The notes: generated by a model from the letters alone, not told the origin. A stretch of 7,241 nt of DNA from Gammaproteobacteria bacterium (GCA_003645215.1 QNEM01000103.1:1-7241); one strand, 5' to 3'. Positions 1 to 5,860 are shown, numbered from the stretch's first letter. Translations and numbers: made by a program.

Positions 1-1109
1 AGGAATTCATAAGCCTTATTACTTTCATTCCTGGAACCCTGCAGCTTAGGTTCAAGTGTTCCTGCGGTTGCCACAAGTGCTTGCAGCTTGTTTTTATCCT
101 GTTGTATGTGTTGATTGGCATCAGCCTCTTCACGCTGTGCCTGTTTAATATCCTCTTCAATGGATGAGATTCTTTCTTTGGTATGCTGAATCTTCTGTTC
201 GAGCCTGGAGATTTCGCCGCCAACACCATAAAGATTCGACTGCGTAGTATTAAAACCCTCATTTGCTGTCACCAGCTCATCACGATATTTCTCTATATCA
301 CTCTCAACCTGCCGCAAGCCTGCGAGACCTGCTTCGACGAGGTTTTCCTGGGTAACCACCAGCTCTTCTTCATCTTTCATGTGCGCTTTCAGATGCTTCC
401 AGTTAAGCGCCAATAATTCTGCCTGAAGCTGGCGTTCTTCCTTTTTTAAGCCCTGGTATCTTTCAGCGGCCTTTGCCTGACGTTGCAGGTGGTTAAGTTG
501 TTTTTCCAGCTCATCACGAATATCTGTGAGCCGGCTGATGTTCTCCTTGGTGTGTTTTATCCTGTTTTCAGTTTCTCTACGCCTTTCCCTGTATTTGGAG
601 ACCCCGGCAGCTTCTTCAATGAAGGTACGTAATTCTTCGGGTTTGGCTTCGATTAAACGGGAGATCGTTCCCTGTTCAATAATGGCATAACTTCTGGGGC
701 CTAAACCGGTTCCAAGAAAAATTTCCTGAATATCCCGACGACGACATCGCGTGCCATTGAGATAATATGTAGAGATTGCATCACGATTAATCTGTCGTTT
801 AATAGAGATTTCACTGTAGCTGGCGTATTGGCCACCTGCCCTGCCTTCGGAGTTATCAAAAAGCAGTTCCACGGTGGCCTGGCCGACAGGATTTCTGGCT
901 GATGAACCATTAAAAATTACATCGGTAAGGGAATCACCGCGCAAATGTTTTGCAGAACTTTCACCCATGACCCACATCACTGCATCAATGATATTGGACT
1001 TGCCACAGCCGTTAGGACCGACCACACCCACCAGGTTTCCCGGTATATGAAGGGTGGTCGGATCGACGAAAGATTTGAACCCAGCTAGTTTGATATTGCG
1101 TAAACGCAT
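1..1109 (-). CDS. smc: Chromosome partition protein SMC, N-terminal part (3' end outside window)
   Basis: This is the N-terminal ATPase head and the start of the long coiled coil of SMC, the condensin ATPase that organises and segregates the chromosome. The reading frame is open from the ATG at 1109 to the window edge, giving 369 codons. It starts MRLRNIKLAGFKSF, the usual SMC start. The Walker A loop GPNGCGKSN is at residues 31-39. The head continues through GLGPRSYAIIEQGTISRL (about 135-152, containing the Q-loop region) and EEAAGVSKYRERR (about 165-177). After about residue 175 it turns into charged heptad-like coiled coil (ENRIKHTKEN, LEKQLNHLQRQ and so on). The hinge, second coil, signature motif and Walker B must lie beyond base 1. 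An in-frame TAA three codons upstream fixes the start. No clear Shine-Dalgarno is seen. In Pseudomonas-like genomes smc is followed by zipA and ligA; that cannot be checked here. Confidence 0.97.
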   Translation of the reverse strand, partial: MRLRNIKLAGFKSFVDPTTLHIPGNLVGVVGPNGCGKSNIIDAVMWVMGESSAKHLRGDSLTDVIFNGSSARNPVGQATVELLFDNSEGRAGGQYASYSEISIKRQINRDAISTYYLNGTRCRRRDIQEIFLGTGLGPRSYAIIEQGTISRLIEAKPEELRTFIEEAAGVSKYRERRRETENRIKHTKENISRLTDIRDELEKQLNHLQRQAKAAERYQGLKKEERQLQAELLALNWKHLKAHMKDEEELVVTQENLVEAGLAGLRQVESDIEKYRDELVTANEGFNTTQSNLYGVGGEISRLEQKIQHTKERISSIEEDIKQAQREEADANQHIQQDKNKLQALVATAGTLEPKLQGSRNESNKAYEF

Positions 1110-1304
1110 GGGGCGTTACAATACAAAGATTAAGCGATACAAACAAGCAAAACATAAAACTATTTCTAACTTTAAGTAGTTACTATAACTATATGTTATT
1201 TATAGATTATTTAACTATATTTAATGCGCTCCATTAACTTCGGCTAGTAAGTTTTTTTTAAATTATGCTATGGTTCTCGCGCAATTTTTTACAACAATGA
1301 TGCT
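1110..1304. other. AT-rich divergent intergenic region between smc and queF
   Basis: This 195-bp spacer must hold the promoters of both smc (leftward) and queF (rightward). It is strikingly AT-rich between about 1130 and 1265. It contains a 6-bp inverted repeat, TAGTTA-CTA-TAACTA, at 1177-1191, and the 9-mer TAACTATAT occurs twice, at 1186-1194 and 1212-1220, 26 bp apart. Several -10-like hexamers are present (for example TATATT at 1216-1221 on plus), but none has a convincing -35 partner, so no promoter is called. I saw no preQ1 riboswitch-like structure ahead of queF and no strong Shine-Dalgarno. Confidence 0.5.
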
Positions 1305-1694
1305 ATGTCTACTGAACCTTCAGAACAATTGGAAACTTTCCCAAATCCATCACCGGAAAGGGATTACACAATCCATATTTCAACCCATGAATTCACATGT
1401 TTGTGCCCAATAACCGGGCAACCGGATTTCGCCACGCTGGAATTTGATTATATTCCTGATGAGCTATGCATCGAACTTAAGGCATTAAAACTATACATCT
1501 GGTCATACAGGGATAAAGGTGCTTTTCATGAGGCGATTACCAACAAAATACTGGAAGATATTGTCTCGGTAATCTCCCCCAGGTTTATGCGCCTCACGGC
1601 AGAATTCAACGTCCGGGGCGGTCTATACACAACGGTTGTTGTTGAGCATAAGATGGATGGATGGCATCCGGCAGAAGTGATCACCTTGCCATGA
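1305..1694 (+). CDS. queF: NADPH-dependent 7-cyano-7-deazaguanine reductase (preQ0 reductase)
   Basis: QueF reduces the nitrile of preQ0 to the aminomethyl group of preQ1, the base inserted into tRNA on the way to queuosine; it is cytosolic. The protein has 129 residues and is the short, single-domain (B. subtilis YkvM-like) type rather than the ~280-residue two-domain E. coli type. Visible signatures are FTCLCPITGQPDFAT, with the predicted catalytic cysteine C34 and general acid D41, the QueF motif ELKALKLY (57-64), and H75-E76 for substrate binding. The C-terminal FNVRGGLYTTVVVEH segment is also typical. The ATG at 1305 is chosen because the two upstream ATGs (1297, 1300) are in another frame. 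The ribosome site is weak. cysZ follows after 19 bp on the same strand, so the two are probably cotranscribed. Confidence 0.97.
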   Translation: MSTEPSEQLETFPNPSPERDYTIHISTHEFTCLCPITGQPDFATLEFDYIPDELCIELKALKLYIWSYRDKGAFHEAITNKILEDIVSVISPRFMRLTAEFNVRGGLYTTVVVEHKMDGWHPAEVITLP

Positions 1695-1713
1695 CGAGTG
1701 TCTGGCCAAGCTT

Positions 1714-2451
1714 ATGAATGATTTTATTACAGGTTTCAAATATGTCTTTTCCGGGTTTAGACTGATCATTCAGCCCGGCATCAGACTTTACGTAGTCATA
1801 CCTTTTTTAATCAATGCCCTGTTGTTTGCTTCTGCAATTGCCTATGGCTCCAATATACTATCTGATTTCATTGATAGCTGGAGTACAGGTTGGTGGGAAT
1901 GGATAAGATGGTTACTCTGGCCACTGTTTGTCATCATCGCCCTGGCCGTTCTTTTCTTTTGCTTCACCATAGTTGCAAATTTGATTGCAGCACCATTCAA
2001 TGGCTTTCTGGCTGAAGCCGTAGAAAGCAAGCTAACAAATACAGCCTTGACGGATACCGGTGGCCTGAAAGCCATACCTGATGAAATAATCAGGGCCATT
2101 AAATCTGAATCCAGAAAATTTCTCTATTTCGTCATCAGGGCGATTCCCCTGCTTCTATTATTCATCATCCCGGTGGTCCAGGTGGCGGCGCCTTTCATCT
2201 GGGTATTATTTGGCTCATGGATGTTGGCACTGGAATATATGGATTATCCAATGGGCAACCATGGCATCGTATTTCCAGAACAACGCAAAATAATGATAAT
2301 GAAAAAGAAACAAACCTTTGGTTTTGGCCTTGGTGTTATGCTCATAACGTTCATACCAGTAGTTAATTTCATCGCCATGCCCGTCGCGGTCGCGGGTGCA
2401 AGCAAAATGTGGGTGGATAAATTAAAACCAGCCCAGATTACAAGTTCTTGA
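1714..2451 (+). CDS. cysZ: CysZ-family sulfate transporter (EI24/CysZ membrane protein)
   Basis: This inner-membrane protein of 245 residues is close to the usual CysZ length (E. coli about 253). CysZ mediates sulfate entry for cysteine synthesis. Four hydrophobic blocks are visible: about 25-49, 66-100, 136-175 and 202-230. The family-typical stretch IAAPFNGFLAEAVE (91-104) follows the second, and LEYMDYPMGNHG (173-184) with a basic KKKQ (197-200) precedes the last. The start FITGFKYVFSGFRLI is also CysZ-like. It sits 19 bp behind queF, and a consensus -10 box for the next gene begins immediately after its stop. No cysteine-synthesis genes are nearby, so the sulfate role rests on family resemblance. 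A general EI24-domain membrane protein is the alternative. Confidence 0.9.
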   Translation: MNDFITGFKYVFSGFRLIIQPGIRLYVVIPFLINALLFASAIAYGSNILSDFIDSWSTGWWEWIRWLLWPLFVIIALAVLFFCFTIVANLIAAPFNGFLAEAVESKLTNTALTDTGGLKAIPDEIIRAIKSESRKFLYFVIRAIPLLLLFIIPVVQVAAPFIWVLFGSWMLALEYMDYPMGNHGIVFPEQRKIMIMKKKQTFGFGLGVMLITFIPVVNFIAMPVAVAGASKMWVDKLKPAQITSS

Positions 2452-2457
2452 TATAAT
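2452..2457 (+). promoter_or_regulatory. Candidate -10 box for dksA
   Basis: A perfect TATAAT starts at the base after the cysZ TGA (2449-2451). The expected -35 position (about 2429-2434, CAGCCC) does not resemble TTGACA, so a -35-independent or activated promoter would be needed. If used, it would give a leader of roughly 90 nt before dksA at 2556. Such hexamers also occur by chance in AT-rich DNA. Confidence 0.4.
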
Positions 2458-2540
2458 AGAATTCGGGATATTTAGAGCAAATCCAGTTTGCCTCGAGACG
2501 GCCTTTCTGGTATTTATGCACGCTGATTTTTTTAAGTGCT

Positions 2541-2545
2541 TGGAG
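2541..2545 (+). promoter_or_regulatory. Ribosome binding site of dksA
   Basis: TGGAG lies 10 bases before the ATG at 2556, one of the few good Shine-Dalgarno matches in the window. It supports translation starting at the full-length, lysine-rich form rather than at an internal ATG. Confidence 0.6.
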
Positions 2546-2555
2546 TAAACAGGTA

Positions 2556-3371
2556 ATGCCTGCGAAGAAAAAGACAAAAAAAGTTGCCAAGAAGAAAGTG
2601 ACAGCCAGGAAGAAAGTAGCCAAAAAGGCTGCTAAGAAGTCTGCCGCGTCCAGAAAAAAGGTTGCTAAAAAGAAGGTTTCTAAGAAAAAAGTAGCCAAGA
2701 AAAAGGCTAGCAGAAAGAAAGTTGCTAAAAAGAAGGCGTCTAAGAAAAAGGCTGCCAAAAAATCACCCGCCAAAAAGAAAGTTGCTAAAAAGAAGGCATC
2801 CAAGAAAAAAGTAATAGCTAAAAAGAAAGTAGCCAAAAAAGCTGCTAAGAAGACCATTTCCAAGAAGAAAACAACAGGGAACAAAAATAAAAAAGCTATG
2901 GGTAAAGTAACAAACATTAAAAAAACACCCGCTCCAAAATCACAAAAGGGAAAATCAGCAACCAAAAAGAAAATCGCTCCATATAAGCAGAAAAGGAAAA
3001 ATGAAGATTATATGGGACCAGAACACACAGAACATTTCAGACAAATCTTGCTCGCCTGGAAAACAGAATTAATGGAAGAAGTCGACAGGACTGTGCACCA
3101 CATGCAGGATGATGCTACCAATTTTCCGGATCCAAATGATCGTGCATCACAAGAAGAAGAGTTTGCACTGGAATTACGTACACGCGACAGGGAACGTAAA
3201 CTGATTTCCAAGATAGATGAATCTATTGCCATGCTGGATTCTGCTGACTATGGCTTTTGTGAAATTTGCGGGATAGAAATCGGTGTCCGCCGACTCGAAG
3301 CACGCCCGACAGCGACCCAATGTATCGACTGCAAAACTCTGGATGAAATCAAGGAACGTCATCTGGGATAG
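2556..3371 (+). CDS. dksA: RNA polymerase-binding regulator DksA with a long lysine-rich, histone-like N-terminal extension
   Basis: DksA binds in the RNA polymerase secondary channel and, with ppGpp, controls rRNA and amino-acid promoters. Residues about 150-271 align along their length with E. coli DksA. The coiled-coil tip DPNDRA keeps D192, D195 and A197 (E. coli D71, D74, A76). The zinc finger has C235/C238 and C256/C259, and the end is RRLEARPTATQCIDCKTL. Unlike E. coli DksA (151 residues), this one has 271. Residues 1-149 are a low-complexity basic tail of KKKVA/KKKAS-type repeats with 69 Lys, 4 Arg and no Asp or Glu, resembling histone H1 C-termini and AlgP/AlgR3. The start at 2556 is supported by TGGAG 10 nt upstream. 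In-frame internal ATGs at 2898 and 3012 could in principle give shorter forms. gluQ follows after 59 bp, as in E. coli. The tail's function is unknown; DNA or RNA binding is inferred from charge. Confidence 0.96.
   Translation: MPAKKKTKKVAKKKVTARKKVAKKAAKKSAASRKKVAKKKVSKKKVAKKKASRKKVAKKKASKKKAAKKSPAKKKVAKKKASKKKVIAKKKVAKKAAKKTISKKKTTGNKNKKAMGKVTNIKKTPAPKSQKGKSATKKKIAPYKQKRKNEDYMGPEHTEHFRQILLAWKTELMEEVDRTVHHMQDDATNFPDPNDRASQEEEFALELRTRDRERKLISKIDESIAMLDSADYGFCEICGIEIGVRRLEARPTATQCIDCKTLDEIKERHLG
2641..2820 (+). repeat. 60-bp in-frame tandem repeat inside the dksA lysine-rich tail
   Basis: Three successive 60-bp blocks (2641-2700, 2701-2760, 2761-2820) carry nearly the same core, GTTGCTAAAAAGAAGG, at exactly 2661, 2721 and 2781, followed by similar TCTAAGAAAAA-type sequence. 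In protein terms these are 20-residue units beginning VAKKK at residues 36, 56 and 76. The shared synonymous codons across units point to DNA duplication rather than only selection for lysine. Confidence 0.8.
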
Positions 3372-3382
3372 GTTTTGTTCTT

Positions 3383-3407
3383 TTCACAGTCACATCCAGA
3401 CTGTGAA
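3383..3407 (+). terminator. Strong hairpin between dksA and gluQ (possible attenuator)
   Basis: There is a perfect 9-bp inverted repeat, TTCACAGTC and GACTGTGAA, with a 7-nt loop, 11 bp after the dksA stop. It is not followed directly by a U-tract, so it is not a textbook intrinsic terminator. Together with the next hairpin it may attenuate transcription into gluQ or protect the dksA mRNA 3' end. A terminator between dksA and gluQ has been reported for Shigella flexneri, which makes a regulatory role plausible. Confidence 0.5.
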
Positions 3408-3423
3408 CTACCAGGCTGTAGTT
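3406..3423 (+). promoter_or_regulatory. Second, overlapping hairpin just before gluQ
   Basis: AACTAC and GTAGTT form a 6-bp stem with a 6-nt loop, ending 7 bases before the gluQ ATG and followed by a short TTT. It shares two bases with the preceding 9-bp stem, so the two either stack or compete. Its position would cover the region where a gluQ ribosome site should be, and no clear Shine-Dalgarno is seen there. Confidence 0.35.
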
Positions 3424-3430
3424 TAACTGA

Positions 3431-4303
3431 ATGTCAGTCATAGGCCGTTTCGCACCTTCCCCCACGGGCCCCTTACATTTCGGTTCAGTCGTAGCCGCCG
3501 TAGCCAGCTATATGCAGGCAAAAAGTCAGCATGGCAAATGGTTGGTACGCATGGATGATATTGACACACCTCGTAACCAGGCAGGTGCCGATAGCTCCAT
3601 TCTGAAGTCACTCGAGATATTAGGCCTGTATTGGGACGATAAAGTCCTGTTCCAGAGCCATCGGCAAGCGGCCTATCAAGAAGCCCTGGATCTTCTCACC
3701 GATAAAAACCTTCTTTACCGCTGCACCTGCACCCGCAAACAATTACAAGGAAAAGCATACCCTGGCACTTGCCGAGACAAGGGACATAGTTCTGATCAGC
3801 AACACGCACTTCGTGTTCTATGCAATCAGCAAGCAATTAATCTGAATGATGAAATTCAGGGGAAATTTCAGCAAAATCTGGAAACCGAGATTGGTGATTT
3901 CATAGTACATCGCGCAGATGGCCTTGTGGCCTATCACATTGCGACTGTTGTCGACGATGCCTGGCAGAATATTACAGAAATTGTGCGCGGTGCAGATTTA
4001 CTGGATTCAACACCCAGACAAATATATTTACAGAAATTATTCAATTACCACAGCCCTGCCTATGCACATTTACCTGTTGCTGTTGATAAACAAGGATATA
4101 AATTGAGTAAACAATACCACGCAAAACCCATTGATGATGAGGACCCCGTGACCACATTACTTCTGGCACTTGAATTTTTAGGACAAGACCCTGATAAGTT
4201 ACTGGCACAGGAAAATGTTGAGGAAATCATTCAATGGGGAATCAAGCACTGGTCACTAGAGAAAATTCCCCGACTGGACACAATAGAGGTTAAAAGCAGC
4301 TAG
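3431..4303 (+). CDS. gluQ: Glutamyl-Q tRNA(Asp) synthetase
   Basis: GluQ-RS (E. coli YadB) activates glutamate and attaches it to the queuosine base at position 34 of tRNA(Asp). It resembles the catalytic half of GluRS without an anticodon-binding domain; 290 residues fits the family. The class I HIGH-type motif is in FAPSPTGPLHFGSV (about 8-20). The zinc ligands C98, C100, Y110 and C114 match the CxC...Y...C pattern of YadB. The KMSKS equivalent is KLSKQ (224-228). Y168 and R186 fit the glutamate pocket. One pocket residue differs: where E. coli has RIEDID, this protein has RMDDID (40-45), with Asp42 for the usual Glu. It lies 59 bp after dksA, the E. coli order, behind two hairpins. Its TAG overlaps the stop of the facing gene. 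Confidence 0.97.
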   Translation: MSVIGRFAPSPTGPLHFGSVVAAVASYMQAKSQHGKWLVRMDDIDTPRNQAGADSSILKSLEILGLYWDDKVLFQSHRQAAYQEALDLLTDKNLLYRCTCTRKQLQGKAYPGTCRDKGHSSDQQHALRVLCNQQAINLNDEIQGKFQQNLETEIGDFIVHRADGLVAYHIATVVDDAWQNITEIVRGADLLDSTPRQIYLQKLFNYHSPAYAHLPVAVDKQGYKLSKQYHAKPIDDEDPVTTLLLALEFLGQDPDKLLAQENVEEIIQWGIKHWSLEKIPRLDTIEVKSS

Positions 4304-5004
4304 AGGATCACCCCGGATAACCATTTTTCATAGAACACATCGGCAACAGCCTTGGAATTTTCAATTCTTTGTTCCAGGTTTTCCAGCATTTGCTGGCGTG
4401 TCTGCACACTTGCTGATGGTTCTGGCACATCAGCCTGATAAACATCAAACCATTCCTGAACCATATTGTCCTGCATTTCCACATGACACTGAAACGCCAA
4501 ATTACTGCCAAGTATAAAGGCCTGGTTTTTACAAACTTCACTTTGTAGTAATGGAACAGCACCCTCAGGAAGTGAAAACGTCTCACCATGCCAATGAAAC
4601 ACTTCAAACTTTTCTGGTAGACCCTTTAGCCAATCTATCGATATCGCATTATCGTATCCTGCCACAGGATACCAACCCATCTCAGGCACAGGATTTGAAG
4701 TAATTTCCCCACCCAGCGCCTTGCTGATGAGTTGCCCGCCTAAACAATGTCCGAGTACCGGTATATTTTCCTGCTGGGCCATACGGATCAGTTTCAATTC
4801 CTGTTGCAGGCAAGGAAGTGAGTCATTAACACTCATCGGCCCACCCATAAATACCAGCCCCGAACCGGCTACTGGATCTTCGGGAACCTCGTCGCCCTGA
4901 TCCAGACAAATAGTCTGGAACGGAATATCTCTGGATGTGAGATAATTTCCCAGGTAGCCAGGGCCTTCGCAGGCAATATGACGAAAGATCAAGATTGGTT
5001 TCAT
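4300..5004 (-). CDS. Class I glutamine amidotransferase-like protein (GMP synthase GATase-type)
   Basis: This stand-alone type 1 glutamine amidotransferase fold of 234 residues would hydrolyse glutamine (or a gamma-glutamyl compound) and pass on ammonia. The triad is complete: nucleophile elbow GHCLGGQ with C87, and H174/E176 in FQCHVEM. The HWHGE motif (137-141) and MGGPMSVND (53-61) are typical of this GuaA-GATase-like group. It starts MKPILIFRH and has a ~45-residue helical C-terminal tail. The ATG at 5004 is preferred. A TTG two codons upstream (5010) is the only other option, because an in-frame TAA closes the frame just before it. No synthetase domain or partner gene is adjacent, so the acceptor substrate is unknown. 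It is tail-to-tail with gluQ, overlapping by 4 bp. Its upstream region is occupied by a palindromic element only 16 bp from the start. Confidence 0.87.
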   Translation of the reverse strand: MKPILIFRHIACEGPGYLGNYLTSRDIPFQTICLDQGDEVPEDPVAGSGLVFMGGPMSVNDSLPCLQQELKLIRMAQQENIPVLGHCLGGQLISKALGGEITSNPVPEMGWYPVAGYDNAISIDWLKGLPEKFEVFHWHGETFSLPEGAVPLLQSEVCKNQAFILGSNLAFQCHVEMQDNMVQEWFDVYQADVPEPSASVQTRQQMLENLEQRIENSKAVADVFYEKWLSGVIL

Positions 5005-5020
5005 GAACAATATTTTTTAT

Positions 5021-5164
5021 TAGAGACCTTTGCACGAAATAGATTTTTCGTCAAAGCAAGGCGAAAATGGTCTAAAAAACGGAGTTTACACGTAGTAAAT
5101 GAGTATTTTTAGACCATTTTTAACGCCGCTATGGCGGAAAAGATGAATCGTGCAAAGGTCTCTA
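5021..5164. mobile_element. MITE-like palindromic element with 17-bp terminal inverted repeats
   Basis: This non-coding 144-bp element has perfect 17-bp ends, TAGAGACCTTTGCACGA at 5021-5037 and its complement at 5148-5164. A perfect 15-bp inner inverted repeat, AAAATGGTCTAAAAA (5064-5078) with its complement at 5106-5120, surrounds a centre with a further TTTAC/GTAAA stem (5085-5089/5095-5099). The arms in between also pair imperfectly (GGCG 5060-5063 with CGCC 5124-5127), so the whole unit can fold as one long hairpin. If the element proper is GAGACC...GGTCTC (5023-5162), it is flanked by TA on both sides, as expected for a TA target duplication. No transposase is encoded. From memory, GAGACCTTTGCA-type ends resemble some IS5-family elements; that link is unverified. 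It lies between divergent genes. Confidence 0.75.
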
Positions 5165-5188
5165 TTAATAATCAGTAAGCTTAATGCT

Positions 5189-5836
5189 ATGTTAAAACGA
5201 CTACAGTGTCTCTTATTGTTAATTCTTTCAATGAATGTCTTCGCTGTAGACAAGATCACCATCAACGGCTTATTTAGTGGCAAGGCCATCGTTACTATTG
5301 ATGGTAAACAAAGAATACTCAAGGTTGGCAAACCAAGTCCGGAAGGTGTCTTGTTAATCTCGGCAAATTCCAGGGAAGCAGTCATCGAAATTGATGGCAA
5401 ACAGAACACCTACACATTGGGCTCGCATATAGGCAGTAGTTTTAAAAAACCAAGCGCTGGTGAAACAGTAACTATCGCACCAGACAGGGGTGGGATGTAC
5501 CAGGTCAATGGCAGTATTAACGAATTCCAGGTGAAATTCCTGGTTGATACAGGTGCAACGCTGATATCAATGAACGGAATACAGGCAAAACGTCTGGGCA
5601 TTAACTACAAAATGGATGGGCAGGAAAGCTTGTCAGAGACTGCATCTGGCGTGAGCAAAATCTATATCGTTAACCTGAAAACAGTGATGGTCGGAGGTAT
5701 TAAAATACACGACGTAAAAGCTGCTGTACACGATGGGAACTTCCCCAGAACCATATTATTGGGGAATACTTTTCTCAGCAGGGTAAAAATGATTCGCGAA
5801 GGTCAAATATTGAGACTGGAAGAAAAACCCTATTAA
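5189..5836 (+). CDS. Exported retropepsin-like (clan AA) aspartic protease
   Basis: This 215-residue predicted periplasmic or membrane-anchored protein belongs to the bacterial retropepsin-like group (TIGR02281-type). Residues 1-19 form a signal peptide (MLKRLQ, a leucine-rich core, then a likely cut after NVFA). Residues about 23-85 are a small beta-rich domain (GKAIVTIDGKQRILKVGKPS, GVLLIS, AVIEIDG) that recalls the GspC-type periplasmic module. The protease domain spans about 100-212. It has the catalytic FLVDTGAT (D120-T121-G122) and the second hydrophobic-hydrophobic-Gly strand ILLGNTFL (189-196). Only one DTG is present, so it should act as a homodimer. The ATG at 5189 is chosen because it starts the signal peptide; the frame also runs back to a GTG at 5150, but that lies inside the palindromic element. 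It converges with the adenosyltransferase gene, 24 bp away. The substrate is unknown. Confidence 0.87.
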   Translation: MLKRLQCLLLLILSMNVFAVDKITINGLFSGKAIVTIDGKQRILKVGKPSPEGVLLISANSREAVIEIDGKQNTYTLGSHIGSSFKKPSAGETVTIAPDRGGMYQVNGSINEFQVKFLVDTGATLISMNGIQAKRLGINYKMDGQESLSETASGVSKIYIVNLKTVMVGGIKIHDVKAAVHDGNFPRTILLGNTFLSRVKMIREGQILRLEEKPY

Positions 5837-5860
5837 GTAATAATGTTTAATCTCTAATAG

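Noticed and set aside
183..416. 77-residue plus-strand frame
   Set aside because: It lies wholly inside smc on the other strand, which has a clear family match; this frame shows no recognisable domain.
1110..1304. preQ1 riboswitch upstream of queF
   Set aside because: No C-rich/A-rich pseudoknot-like pattern was found; the spacer is plain AT-rich sequence.
2641..2820. CRISPR-like or other regular array
   Set aside because: The periodicity is in-frame coding repeat within dksA, with no unique spacers.
2438..2965. 175-residue hydrophobic, phenylalanine-rich open frame on the minus strand
   Set aside because: It is the mirror of the lysine codons (AAA/AAG read as TTT/CTT) in the dksA tail, with no ribosome site and no independent family signal.
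5005..5010. TTG start giving two extra residues on the amidotransferase
   Set aside because: The ATG at 5004 gives MKPILIFRH, a normal start for the family; TTG is a rarer initiator and has no better ribosome site.
5837..5860. Bidirectional terminator between the protease and adenosyltransferase genes
   Set aside because: The 24-bp gap is AT-rich with short repeats of TAATCT, but no GC-containing stem-loop is present.
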